Assembly (NCBI GenBank): GCA_051453625.1
Contig: JBOZIK010000001.1
Span: 159,662,676-159,709,719 of the forward strand
DNA length: 47,044 nt
Source of the DNA: Welwitschia mirabilis
Lineage: Eukaryota > Gnetophyta > Gnetopsida > Welwitschiales
Direction of reading: 5' to 3'
Under the pieces are notes generated by a model that searched no databases, had not been told where the DNA came from, and saw nothing but the letters and a program-made list of their open reading frames with translations. Made by a program: the position numbers and the translations under genes. Positions 1 to 10,297 of this stretch are shown one piece after another; position 1 is the stretch's first letter; each line of letters begins with the position of its first letter.

Positions 1-204
1 AGGAGGCATAATTGCCATGAAGGAAAGTCTTATGTCTTCATTAGATTCTTGAACTACTCTATTGTTACTTTCTCATGACTCTTTTGCATATCCACTATTT
101 GTAGTCTATTTGAAAATATATCCAAACACTATCCAAAATATACCAATAAGAGTACATGTGTCTAATAAGAAAATATTTGAAAAATTAATAAAGGGATTAC
201 TCAT
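1..204 (-). pseudogene. copia gag remnant
   Basis: A start codon complement (cat, 202-204) sits in the same context as the gag start of the full-length copia element at 29464-29466. Only the first codons and a later part of gag remain; the middle, including the zinc knuckle, is missing. No intact reading frame survives. Confidence 0.6.
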
Positions 205-256
205 TTTTAGGTTATAAAGTCTAGATTGGTTAAAATTTAAAAATGAACTCAACTTA

Positions 257-268
257 GCTCTGATACTA
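257..268 (-). other. Primer-binding site for initiator tRNA-Met
   Basis: On the minus strand this reads TAGTATCAGAGC, one base from the standard plant copia primer site TGGTATCAGAGC, which pairs with the 3' end of initiator tRNA-Met. It lies two bases from the LTR boundary at 271, as expected. Confidence 0.75.
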
Positions 269-270
269 AT

Positions 271-1706
271 TGATAAGATCGAGAACCTGGTGGGGTGAAT
301 AGATTTCTAAAAAAAAAAAATTCAAATACCCTTATGATAAAAACTTGCTTGATATAAATCACTAAAAGACTTTTGCATATAAACTTAAAGTATTCAGAAA
401 GATGAAAATAAGAAAAAGCATTAAAATATCAATTAGATGCACATAAGTTTTATAGTGGTTTAGGAAACCCCTACTCCACTCTCAATGATCATCTTATAAC
501 CAAGCTTAGTTCAGATCTTTGTTAATACTTTTAGATATTGCAACTTCACCTGTAACCTTTACACAGGAACTTTTACAGGCTAAGTCTCAATCTTTCCAAT
601 GGATTTTTACAAGCTAAGTTGCAACCTTCAGAGGATGTAATAGTGATAGTAAGAATGTCATAGTGCACTGATATTACTTTTTCTTTGGTACAAAGATTGA
701 AATGGAACTCTTCTCCTATAGATGATATAATAATGAAGTACAAGATCTGATCTTGAATGTACAGATACAATAGATGTTAGTTTGTCCTTTATCAAGAATA
801 TAATGCCAAGCTAGTATAGTGATAAATCACAGTTTTCAATTTGTTCAGCTAAATATCAAAAAGTCCAAAAATTCTTTTAGAGATTTCTCCCTTGGTGATT
901 TATACTAGAAGGATTTTAGGGTTTATTATAATTAAAAACATGCTTCCATTGGCTATAAGCAGCTATAAAATGGACATATAATGGATAAATAATGATATAA
1001 AATTTTATTTCTATTTTATTAGTTAACTGCTCAGACATTTGGTTGACCCCTTTTAGTGTCGTAACTTAAATAAGTCACTTGAGTGAATTTTTAGATTGCC
1101 CCAGTTTCTTATAGTTTCATGTTCAGTTAACCCCTCAAGATATAGTTAAACCCTCATCTAGTCGTCCGCATATCTGTCTGTCACCCACTCGTCCTGATAA
1201 AGATTCATTCCAATTTGTTGCATCAGGTCCACTTAACTCCTCAGATATCTGGTTAACTCCTTGATAATCGACTTAGCGATATCAGATGCACAGTGCTCAG
1301 GTCTGGTTGAACCCTTAAAGGTTTAGTCAATAATCGGTTTAGGAGTATTAGTTCTCAAGTCCATAGATCCAGTCAAATCCTCATAAGTCCAATTGACCCC
1401 TTGGTAATTAGTTTAGGAATACTAGTTCTTAGGTTCACAGATCCGATCAACCCCTCAGAAATCCGATCGACCCCTCTGAATTTAGTTCAATTCTAAGAGT
1501 AATCTCCAGATGCGATTAACCCCTTAAAATTTTGATTGATCCCTCAAGAGGCTAAGTGAACTTGATAGGTTTTCAATGATTAGAATGTAACATTCATGGC
1601 TTTAGCATCTAACCTCCAAGTGGTTAATATTTTTTATATAAGATACACAAAATTCACTTCATAAAAAACATTAGTTTGACATGAATTGGTAAAACATAAT
1701 ATAACA
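271..1706 (-). repeat. 5' LTR of SIRE-like copia element
   Basis: The LTR starts with TG at 271 and ends with CA at 1706, and it aligns from end to end with the two LTRs of the element at 21518-31528. Shared landmarks are the segment after the primer site, the 'tagtggtttagg' stretch near 453, the GTCGAC-type tandem array and the terminal 'acattagtttgacat' segment. Similarity by eye is moderate, so it is an older or different subfamily copy. In minus orientation U3 lies at high coordinates. Confidence 0.8.
1226..1505. repeat. Degenerate 74-bp tandem array in LTR U3
   Basis: Units begin near 1226, 1300, 1358 and 1432 (spacings 74, 58 and 74). Each unit carries two copies of a short motif related to GGTCGACCCCT followed by an AT-rich spacer ending near 'tagttctca'. 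The same array occurs in the LTR at 21518-22906. Confidence 0.75.
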
Positions 1707-3058
1707 CCTTTTTTAAATATTACTTGGATTACATCATAAACATTAACTTTGATAATATCCTAAAAAGTCTAATATAACTCTATAGTGAAGCTATTAAAAC
1801 CCAATGCCATATTATTTTTCATTGATTTAATGATGTCTTGGCTTAAGTAACATCATTATCCTTCAGTGGTAGAAGGACTAACTAGGACACTGTTATAAAC
1901 CATTAGCTTCTCTTTAAACAATTTCTAGAAATATTCAACAAAAGAATTAGAAATCTAAGCATTAGACTTATAGTGTATTATAGATGTGCTCCACTATATA
2001 CTATTTTTCTACCTATGTCTATTCACTGTCTAGAAGTTGTATTATGGTCATTTTAAGTCACTAGATTTTAAATCTCTATTTTCAATAAGTTTGTTCCTTG
2101 AAAGATATATTATGAATTTAAAAGATAAGATGCTTTTCATAATCTAAATTAGATCTCATATCTTTATTATGTTTTTGGATAATGCTTAGCTCTTACAATA
2201 ATTGATTCACAATGCTTCTAAAGAAATCATTCAACCATTTCTTCCAAATAATTAACTCATTCCTTAAAATTTTGAGCTTTTGAAATAATTTGCAACTAGT
2301 ATTATCTTTCATTAGAGTATTCTAAATATGATTAACCAAATCTATGTAGTTCAGATCTTTCAGTTAGGAGTGCTCAAAATGGAACAAAACTTCTTTTGAG
2401 GAGATTTCATCGTTAGGAATATGAACTTGTGATTGGAAAATAATCTAGCTTTTGCTTTAAGAAATAAATTCTCATTAAAGTTTTTGACTAAACATCTATT
2501 AATTTATGACATAACAAGATTTTCACCTTTCGTAATATTACTCCAAATATAGGATGCATCATGGAGAAGAAGNNNNNNNNNNNNNNNNTTATTGATAAAA
2601 TCAGAAAAAGATCAATAGTGGAGAGATTAGAAACATTACTGAGCTTCTCATGAGAATTGAGAATTTGATTAAGATCACCCCTAATGATATTTGGAAAATC
2701 TAACATAATGTGCTAAAGGCATTTCAGCCTTTGATCTACTCCTTGTGGTCTATGGAAGTTGGTTATTCTTCTCTTTTAATCATTAAAAATCCAATTCATA
2801 GTAAGGTAATTATTACTCTTGCTAATATTAGATGTTTTACCGTGCTTCCAGAGGATCATTAATTTCCCTTTTATATCCATATTCAAAACCAAAAAAAAAG
2901 AACTAAGAAAATTTTACATAAAAATGACTAGATTTTAGGGAATCAAGCTTAGTTTCTTAAAAAAGACACATAGAAATTAGTAAGTTCCTTAAGAGGCTCT
3001 AAATATAGGAAATTTTTTGGCTATTCCTAAGGAGTCTACAATTTCAGAAAATAATCAT
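1707..3058 (-). pseudogene. LINE ORF2 fragment: endonuclease and N-terminal RT
   Basis: ORF2 of plant LINEs nicks the target and reverse-transcribes the element RNA. The likely start is the ATG at 3056-3058, followed by a degenerate 'NCRLLRNSQKI' (family form: NCRGLGN) and 'ETKLDS', the usual QETK block of apurinic-type endonucleases. Near 2700-2600 the read 'GDLNQILNSHEKL' matches the GDFN-x-IL-x-EKxGG active-site block. At 1860-1707, 'SMKNNMALGFNSF' matches the RT entry block (family KAPGPDGF), then the frame meets the LTR at 1706. Many stops are present, several where Trp or Gln is expected. It is not functional. Confidence 0.75.
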
Positions 3059-3440
3059 GTAAAGGAGAGTTAAGATTGCTTATCATCTTAAATGTCCTCC
3101 TTTATCTCCTTTTCAATCTTACCTTTTTGGGTACTCATTTTTATCCTTTTGTCTGTTTGCCCTAGTTTTTCAATTTTGTTATTTACTGATGTGTCCACAA
3201 TGCACTTATCAACATTATTTCTATTATATTTGAGTTTCTGCCTCATTTTTATCTATGATTAACATTGAGAATGATGCATTAGTACTAAATTTGGCACATT
3301 GTGAATGCACTCTATATCTTCTCATTCTACTTTTTCATAGTATTTTTTTGTTTCTTTTTTCATCATCTATTCTATTTCTTCTTTTGAAAGAATATTATAT
3401 TTATTTACCTGTGTGATGGATTTATTATTCGGAACTGAAG

Positions 3441-3500
3441 TTAGTTTTTTTTCCTTGTTTTTCCTAATTTTTAGTTTTTTTTCCTTATTTTTCCTAATTT
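3441..3500. repeat. 30-bp tandem duplication
   Basis: The 30 bases at 3441-3470 (T-rich, beginning ttagtttttt) are repeated at 3471-3500 with one or two differences. Confidence 0.8.
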
Positions 3501-3529
3501 CCTGAATCATTCCTTTCAACCTTCTCATT

Positions 3530-3965
3530 TTTTATGCATTTTTTCATTGTATATCCATGTTATCCACATTTTGAACATTGTATAGAAAGATTTTTAATTT
3601 TAAAATTAAAGACTATTTCCCTCCCCATTGTATCCAAGATGATTTTGTCTGCATTAAAACTATTCGGTTTCATATAAATACAAATTCTAGTCATTGCCAT
3701 TTTTTATCATGAGATTAGTATTTCTGTCGGTTTTAACAAATTCCCTTAATATATCTCCAAATTACTTAAAAAAACTGGGGTGTTGTATTTTTGGATGAGG
3801 ATTTGAAATAGAAATTTAGACTAGAATCTTCTTAGAGATAGAAGATTTATCAAGAATAAAAGGAGACCATTTTGTTAAAGCTAAACCTCTTTGACTAAAA
3901 AAATAAGGCCTCTTGAGCAAACTTTCTTTGTATCATTTTATGAATCAAAAATAAAATGAAACAGT
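3530..3965 (-). pseudogene. LINE ORF1 remnant: DUF4283-like plus zinc knuckle
   Basis: ORF1 proteins of this type bind element RNA and form ribonucleoprotein particles. Going down from about 3920, the minus strand shows 'GLALTKWSPF' (family pattern GL-x-L-x-KW-x-P-F), a degenerate V-W-V-x-L stretch and 'FVKTD'. It ends in a zinc knuckle at 3536-3577: Cys-Ser-Lys-Cys-Gly, a stop, then His-Gly-Tyr and a final Cys, so the zinc-binding His position is now Tyr. Frame breaks and stops are common. It sits upstream of ORF2 on the same strand, the normal LINE order. Confidence 0.7.
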
Positions 3966-4011
3966 CCATATCAAAGAGGAATTCCCTTATATTTTAATGG
4001 GAATATCTAGT

Positions 4012-4135
4012 TACACCATAAGTGTACCTTTTTTATGAAGGAAAGCCCTCTTAAAGATTATAATTTTCCCTGGTACACCATAAGTGTATCTTTTCTATGA
4101 AGGAAAGCCCTCTTAAAGATTAGAATATGCCAATA
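4012..4135. repeat. 62-bp tandem duplication
   Basis: The 62 bases starting 'tacaccataagtgta' at 4012 are repeated from 4074 to 4135 with few differences. They lie in the leader region upstream of LINE-A ORF1 or in flanking DNA. Confidence 0.8.
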
Positions 4136-4742
4136 AGACTATTTCTAAATTAAGCCTCTAAGTGCTTAAAGTACTTCATAGGCATGTTAGCACAAAAGTT
4201 ATCACCCTCAACTTTGAAGCCAGAATTTAAGCTAGAAAAACTTTGAGGATTATTTCCCCTACTAATGTTACATAAGATTTTGTACTCTAGGATTCTAGTA
4301 CCATTAAAGAATTAAATGTGCTTCCACTACCTTAGATACCTCAAATTCATTTGAGTCCACCCTTTTGGGTATTTGGGATTCATGAGTCATTGATTAAAAA
4401 AAATCCCCTTAGGAGTATAAAAACTGATGTGAGGTGTAAGTATATTTTACTATGCCCTTTTAGGTTTTAATAGTAGAATGTATCACCAAGGAGCTAGCAA
4501 AAGGGCACATTGAAGAAACATTACATCAAAAAGCCATAAAAGTAAGCTCTAAAGATCGTCAATGGAATAAACCTAGCACGAGGTGATCATGAAAGAGAGA
4601 GAAGAGAGAGAACATGCTAGCACATTGAATACACATCATAAATTTCCTTCACACTGTCATGGTGAATTTTCCTACCATACTTCCTAAAGCAAAACCCTAA
4701 CTTTGCTATTTTCTCTACTCCATTGTTTACTTTTTCCATAGT

Positions 4743-5094
4743 TACTTTAAAGCTTAAAAGATCAAGCTGTAACTGAGTTCACCATTAATAATATGATGAA
4801 TGAGATTATGTTATCATGATCTAAGCCTTTCAAGAAAGGCATTAGATAATATTGAACTAAACAATTGCTTAAGAATAAACCAGTGATACTTTGGAGCTAA
4901 CTTGCTTCCCTTATCCCTCGAATTGAAGTTTTAACTTAAACTTTAAAATTAACCTTTTTTTCTTTTCTTCTTTTATTATGACTTATACTTAAGATAACAT
5001 TTATGCAAACTTTTGAATTAATACCCATGTTATCCCTAAGTAAAGAATGATAACTAAGTGTAAACTTAGTTTTAAATGTGAATCACTATAAACA
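4743..5094 (+). repeat. 5' LTR fragment (3' part only) of gypsy relic
   Basis: It aligns with 11448-11804, sharing 'actttaaagcttaaaa', 'gatgaatgagattatgt', 'gaagttttaactta' and 'cactataaaca' in the same order. The homologous 3' LTR continues about 1.15 kb further upstream, which this copy lacks. Confidence 0.7.
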
Positions 5095-5105
5095 ATAATA
5101 TATTT

Positions 5106-5123
5106 TGGCAATATTATCAGGGA
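5106..5123 (+). other. Degenerate primer-binding site, Athila/Tat type
   Basis: 'tggcaatattatcaggga' lies 11 bases after the LTR end and resembles the TGGCGCCGTTGCCGGGGA site typical of Athila/Tat gypsy elements, with the GC bases turned to A or T. The assignment rests on recall of the family pattern and on position. Confidence 0.5.
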
Positions 5124-5603
5124 CAACGGTATGGTAGTAACTCAAATAAGTACTACTTTATCTTTTTACAAAGATTTTATATATAGTTTTTTTCCCTCTT
5201 TCTAATAATGAATACTGATATTTAAACTAGTCTTTTTTTGTTTTATATGCTAGTTTTTCTTTCAATGGTTGGTATTGATCATTTTAGTGAAACCCGAGTT
5301 GGTTTAATTTATTTTTAAAGTTTGTTTTTATCTTTTTCTAACTAGTTTTGTACAAGTCTAAAATTTTTTTATAGATTGCCTTAAGAGTAAAAACTTAAAA
5401 ACTTTTAATTAACTTTACATTATGTTTCATACCTACTGTAGTTTTCTACATTTTTCTGTGTTTTTTCCTTTGATTTTTCTATGTACTAAAAACATTAAAA
5501 TCTTTTAAAAAATTTCATGATTTCATTAATATTTGGGTTTAAATCCACTCATGTTTATTTTAATTTTATTTCTCTATGACCCTGATATGTGAAATGTTCT
5601 ATG

Positions 5604-6295
5604 NNNNNNNNNNNNNNNNNNNNNNNNNNNNNNNNNNNNNNNNNNNNNNNNNNNNNNNNNNNNNNNNNNNNNNNNNNNNNNNNNNNNNNNNNNNNNNNNN
5701 NNNNNNNNNNNNNNNNNNNNNNNNNNNNNNNNNNNNNNNNNNNNNNNNNNNNNNNNNNNNNNNNNNNNNNNNNNNNNNNNNNNNNNNNNNNNNNNNNNNN
5801 NNNNNNNNNNNNNNNNNNNNNNNNNNNNNNNNNNNNNNNNNNNNNNNNNNNNNNNNNNNNNNNNNNNNNNNNNNNNNNNNNNNNNNNNNNNNNNNNNNNN
5901 NNNNNNNNNNNNNNNNNNNNNNNNNNNNNNNNNNNNNNNNNNNNNNNNNNNNNNNNNNNNNNNNNNNNNNNNNNNNNNNNNNNNNNNNNNNNNNNNNNNN
6001 NNNNNNNNNNNNNNNNNNNNNNNNNNNNNNNNNNNNNNNNNNNNNNNNNNNNNNNNNNNNNNNNNNNNNNNNNNNNNNNNNNNNNNNNNNNNNNNNNNNN
6101 NNNNNNNNNNNNNNNNNNNNNNNNNNNNNNNNNNNNNNNNNNNNNNNNNNNNNNNNNNNNNNNNNNNNNNNNNNNNNNNNNNNNNNNNNNNNNNNNNNNN
6201 NNNNNNNNNNNNNNNNNNNNNNNNNNNNNNNNNNNNNNNNNNNNNNNNNNNNNNNNNNNNNNNNNNNNNNNNNNNNNNNNNNNNNNNNNNNNNNN
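5604..6295. other. Assembly gap flanked by an identical 24-mer
   Basis: There are 692 N. The 24 bases before the gap (5580-5603, beginning ccctgatatg) are identical to the 24 bases after it (6296-6319). Confidence 0.95.
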
Positions 6296-6939
6296 CCCTG
6301 ATATGTGAAATGTTCTATGCATAATTAATGAACCTTTGCATAAAAACTAAAACTTTAACTCAAAAACTAATAGGAGTTACTATCTACCTTTATTAGTGCC
6401 ACTATCCTTTGCAACCAAAATACTCTGTGTTTTTATCTAAACCTTCTATGTAGATCCTAAAACCTCTATGACTTATAGGCTTTATAATAATTTGATTCAA
6501 AACTTACCTAAAATTCATTCTTGTGTGCATTAGACTTGTGATTGAGTCTAGGATATTAATTCACAATAANNNNNNNNNNTTAGATTCTAAAATGGAAACC
6601 AATCCCCTAAAGATTCCTAATAAGAGCAAGCCTCCTCCTCTTAAACAACCCATATAATAATTATTATGATCCCTTATCCCCATAATAATAGCTACATGAT
6701 CAAAACAGTATAATTCGGGGAGACACATTTACCAAGGATCTCATTGCTCGTCTAACAGCTTATTACCTTATCCAAGAGGTAGCTAAACAATAATTTTCTA
6801 TCATTGTTGCTACTAACGCAAACCATTCATGATTATCTTCAATCCCAATGCTTAGGAACACCTGCATGCATTGTGTTATCATTCATAATCTAGAGATTAG
6901 AGTTCAAGCCGTACACTATATAACTCTTGCCTTATTTTC

Positions 6940-7520
6940 ATAAAATAGAGTCTAAGGACCCATACCTTTATATTAGGGAATTTGAATGTGTTTTATGAAT
7001 AGTTTTCTAATATCAAAAACACTCATGATGCACTTAGGCTTACTTTATTTCTTTTTTTTTTTGGGAAGTATAAGGTAAAATCTTGGTTATACATCCTTAA
7101 ACCCTACTCTATTATAAATTAGGTTGATGTAAGTAAGGCTTTCATCTCTAAATTCTTTTCTAGTCATAAGGAATGATATCATAAACTTCCAATAAAAGGA
7201 ATAAGAAAAATTCTCCTAATCTTAGAGTATTTTGAGAACCTATTACAAAAATTTCCCAAACATAGTTTTAAGCTAAGAATGGAAATAAGCTTTTTCTATG
7301 ATGAGTTATCCAGTAATAATCATTAATTAGTTGAGATGATGAGTAGGGAAACTTCCTTAGCATGCCTTTAGATAAATTTTGAAAATACCTTAAGAGTGTA
7401 TTGAAAAGTTCTAAAAATTGAGAGAAGCTAATAAAACCATCCAGATCACATCATCGTATTAGATCAATAAGTGTTTTTAATATCCTCAAAAAATTTGAAT
7501 AAACAACAAGATAAATAAGC
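6940..7520 (+). pseudogene. gypsy gag remnant
   Basis: The plus strand from about 6961 reads 'LYIREFECV', then over about 7020-7200, with frame breaks, a block resembling the Athila/Tat gag core: a hydrophobic segment, Lys-x-Trp-Leu-Tyr-x-Leu-Lys-Pro, Ser-Ile-x-x-Trp, then Phe-x-x-Lys-Phe-Phe-x-x-His. Gag forms the particle that packages element RNA. Stops are frequent and no frame is open beyond about 40 codons. 7521-8540 probably holds the rest of gag and the gag-protease linker, too decayed to assign. Confidence 0.6.
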
Positions 7521-8539
7521 TATTAACTACCTTACTTTCACCTTCATCCATGGTCATTAANNNNNNNNNNGAGTTCCCCTTCATTCCCTTATTATAGAAC
7601 ACTATTAATGAACAAGTTAACGCAGTAAGAAACTAGTGACAATATATAAAAAATGATCCATACTCTAATACATATAATCCTAGGTGGAGGAATCATCCTA
7701 ATTTTTCTTGAAAGCAAGACAATTAAATTAATTAATCAAAAAATCCTTTTCCTTTATGTTCATTCCATCCATTTTAGTTCAATTACTAAAAGCCATCTCC
7801 ATCCAATGCTTTTGAGGAATTCATGAATAAATTCATGGAAAACCAAGTCCAAATTAACTATAGCCATAAATCAATCCTTAGGCAACATTTCTTAATTGTA
7901 ACAAAACTGAGAAAAAACACCTAATCCATTTTGCAAATTCTCTAATTAGTCTAAGAAATTCAAACACATTTTCTTTCTACTTAAACCATAGAAATCCAAG
8001 AAAACCCCCAATGAATACTTAGCCAAATTCTAAGGAAGTAAGGTTTGTTGATAAAGGGTCAAGACACTTAGAATCAACCAAACCAATTGATCTCCAAAGT
8101 GCTATAGAGATTAATTAAGAATTAACTTAGAATAGATCTAAAGATGATGGAAAAGTAAAAGGAAAAAAATAACTCCTTACTAAGAACTTTTACCTTTTTC
8201 CTAAGCTTTGAATAAATAAAAGTCAATAGACTTAGAAGAATCTTTGTCCACATACAAAGAGCCTTTACCGTTTCCCCAATGTCCTAGGAATGAAAATATC
8301 AATAAATAACAAATTGAGGCCTTACAAATTTTCAAATAGGTTAAAATCAATATGCTTCTCTTAAAAGTGATTAAAAAGGTGCCCTCCTATGTAAAATTCC
8401 TTAAATACATATGCACTATAAAAATATGCATGAATGTTAAGAGTAAAGCCTTTTTAGCTAAACAAACTAGTGTAATCATCCAGAACTAGTTTACACCTAA
8501 GTATAAAAATCCAAAATATTCCACCATAGGCATTACAAT

Positions 8540-8963
8540 TAGAGATAAAAATATTAAGCAAGCCTTGTTAGATTTAGAAGCAAATGTTAACATTCTACTC
8601 CATTATATTCACAATGAACTCGGATTAAATGATCTTAAGTGCATTAAAATATAATTGCAATTTTTAGATAATTTTATGAAGTCATCCCTAGAAATAGCTG
8701 AACATGTGATAGTTCAAGTCAATAATTGTTATTTCTTGATAGACTTCCTAGTTTTAGAGATGGATACAATGAAACATAATTCAGTGTCTATCATTTTAGA
8801 AAGACCTTTTATTATGGCTTTACATGTTTTAATCAATTTCATGAATGATCAAATGAAATTCTTTCTTAGCAACATGACCTCAAACTTAAATATCTTTAAG
8901 ATAATAAAATTAATAGGCAATCCTAAAGAGGATAATTGGGTTAATGAAAATTGCAACTTTTAA
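8540..8963 (+). pseudogene. gypsy retroviral-type aspartic protease
   Basis: In plants this protease cleaves the gag-pol polyprotein. The active-site triad region reads D-L-E-A-N at 8571-8585 (family DLGAS), so the first Asp is kept but the following Gly and Ser are changed. A stop (taa, 8652-8654) replaces the usual residue before the L-Q-L-A stretch. The frame then stays open from 8655 to 8963 with 'EHVIVQVNNCYFLIDFLVLE' and 'IILERPF' (family ILGRPF), the flap-to-C-terminal block. It lies between gag and the 3' LTR on the same strand. The active-site changes and the stop make it inactive. Confidence 0.8.
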
Positions 8964-10297
8964 TGTTTTCCTCTCAAGAAAAATATTCCCCATTCTTTAT
9001 TATCATTTGATTATCACTTCTCTAACTCTAAACTTGATAGTTATAAATCTTTTGAGTTTTCTGTAATAAGTCATACTATAAAAATGCATATTTTGCCTAA
9101 TCATGATTTTCTTACGAGCATCCTATTACATCATTATCACTCATTTCACCACCATTTTAAACATTTTCATACACCTAATCCATTTTTAAATTACTTCATT
9201 AAGCCCATGAATCATCTGTCCGATCCATCAACCTATGAGTTTTTGAGACTTACCAACCTAGGTTAATGGCCCTTAACCAAAAATAAATAATAAGTTATCT
9301 CATTATCACTTAAGTAATGGTTAAGATCAATTTTAGTAATGGGTTTTTAAGGAAAAGTACACTTATTTCAAGTAAAAATTATTGGAAAAAGTGGGATTTA
9401 CCTTCATATGTATTCCTTAAGTTTAAAGCCTTTAATGGAAACAAGATTTGTTTTGATTAGGCTAATGAGACAATGACCCCCTTAATGTGCATACAAAATG
9501 ATTTTGAGAAGATAAACAAAAGAAAATATATATCTTCTTCAAACACACATTATATTAATTCCTAATTGGATTTAATTAATTACATTAGGGATATAGATGC
9601 ATATTGGTAATATAGCTCTAACAATCTAATTCCAACATGTTCAATTACATTAAGGCTATAAATGCTTGCTGGCAATGCAACACTCATTTCTGCATAAAAC
9701 AACATGCTTAACTCTCTTGGAAGAAAATGTCATAACATTGGATGCTCAATGTGATTCAAATGCTCAAAAGTAAAAACCTATGTCAAGGTAGAGACAAAAA
9801 AAAAAGGAATGAAAAAGGTGGAAATCAGAGGCTTTATGTGAATTGTTGTTTGTTAACCTTTATACTTATGATTCACTAATAATTTCTTAAATCCATATTA
9901 GTTACTTGGTTAAAACTATGCTTGCTTAATTTCGACATCCACTAAAATAAAGTTTATGCAAATATAATAAGGGAGATTAGCTTAGAAAAGTTTGCTTATT
10001 TATTCATTGGTTTTTGGTTAAGTCCTTTATTACATGTTCATTTTTCATCATCCATTTTACTTTACCTCTATTTTCATAAAAAAGAATTCATAAGGCATTA
10101 ATCACTTTTATGGAGTGGTGCTTCACTTAGATTTTTACTATAGTTAGTTTTTCTCCTTTTTGATAGCTTAGTTGCATCATTTTATAAGGTTTTCAATAAA
10201 ATAACTCATCATAGTCTATCTAAAGCTATGTTCTCAAAATAATTTTAATACTTTTTAACATATAATTTTAAGGACAAAGTTTAGTTTTGATTGGGGA
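8964..10297. other. Gypsy post-protease region, no RT or integrase seen
   Basis: This region is AT-rich and lacks YxDD, HHCC or DDE-like blocks on either strand. A degenerate 65-bp repeat (units from 9578 and 9643, both beginning aattacatta) is present. The last bases, 10288-10297 (tgattgggga), are the best candidate for the polypurine tract. The short His-rich frame at 9084-9266 has no recognisable family and looks incidental. Confidence 0.5.

Larger units (their letters stand above)
1..1706 (-). mobile_element. Ty1/copia element, 5' end only (SIRE-like), internally deleted
   Basis: The segment reads on the minus strand as gag remnant, primer-binding site, then 5' LTR, so the rest of the element lies beyond the left edge. 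The first 60 bases resemble 28431-28490 of the full-length element at 21518-31528, and the region around 198-300 resembles its gag start and primer site (29458-29600). In the full-length element these two landmarks are about 1.1 kb apart; here they are about 0.25 kb apart, so some 0.85 kb of gag has been lost. The right end lies directly against LINE reverse transcriptase sequence, so the element inserted into that LINE. Confidence 0.8.
1707..4440 (-). mobile_element. LINE-A remnant (non-LTR retrotransposon)
   Basis: Minus-strand order is ORF1 (DUF4283-like domain plus zinc knuckle, about 3965-3530), then ORF2 endonuclease (from 3058) and the beginning of the reverse transcriptase (1860-1707), where it is cut by the copia LTR. 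The 5' limit is uncertain: recognisable protein homology fades near 3965, and 3966-4440 holds only an unclear leader. The gap 2573-2588 lies in the endonuclease. Confidence 0.75.

Noticed and set aside
5555-6322. Long open frames on both strands across 5555-6322, 16211-17041, 20949-21528 and 30321-31319
   Set aside because: They consist almost entirely of N and reflect assembly gaps.
9084-9266. His-rich 60-codon frame as a small gene
   Set aside because: Low-complexity AT-rich sequence within the gypsy relic, with no start context or family support.
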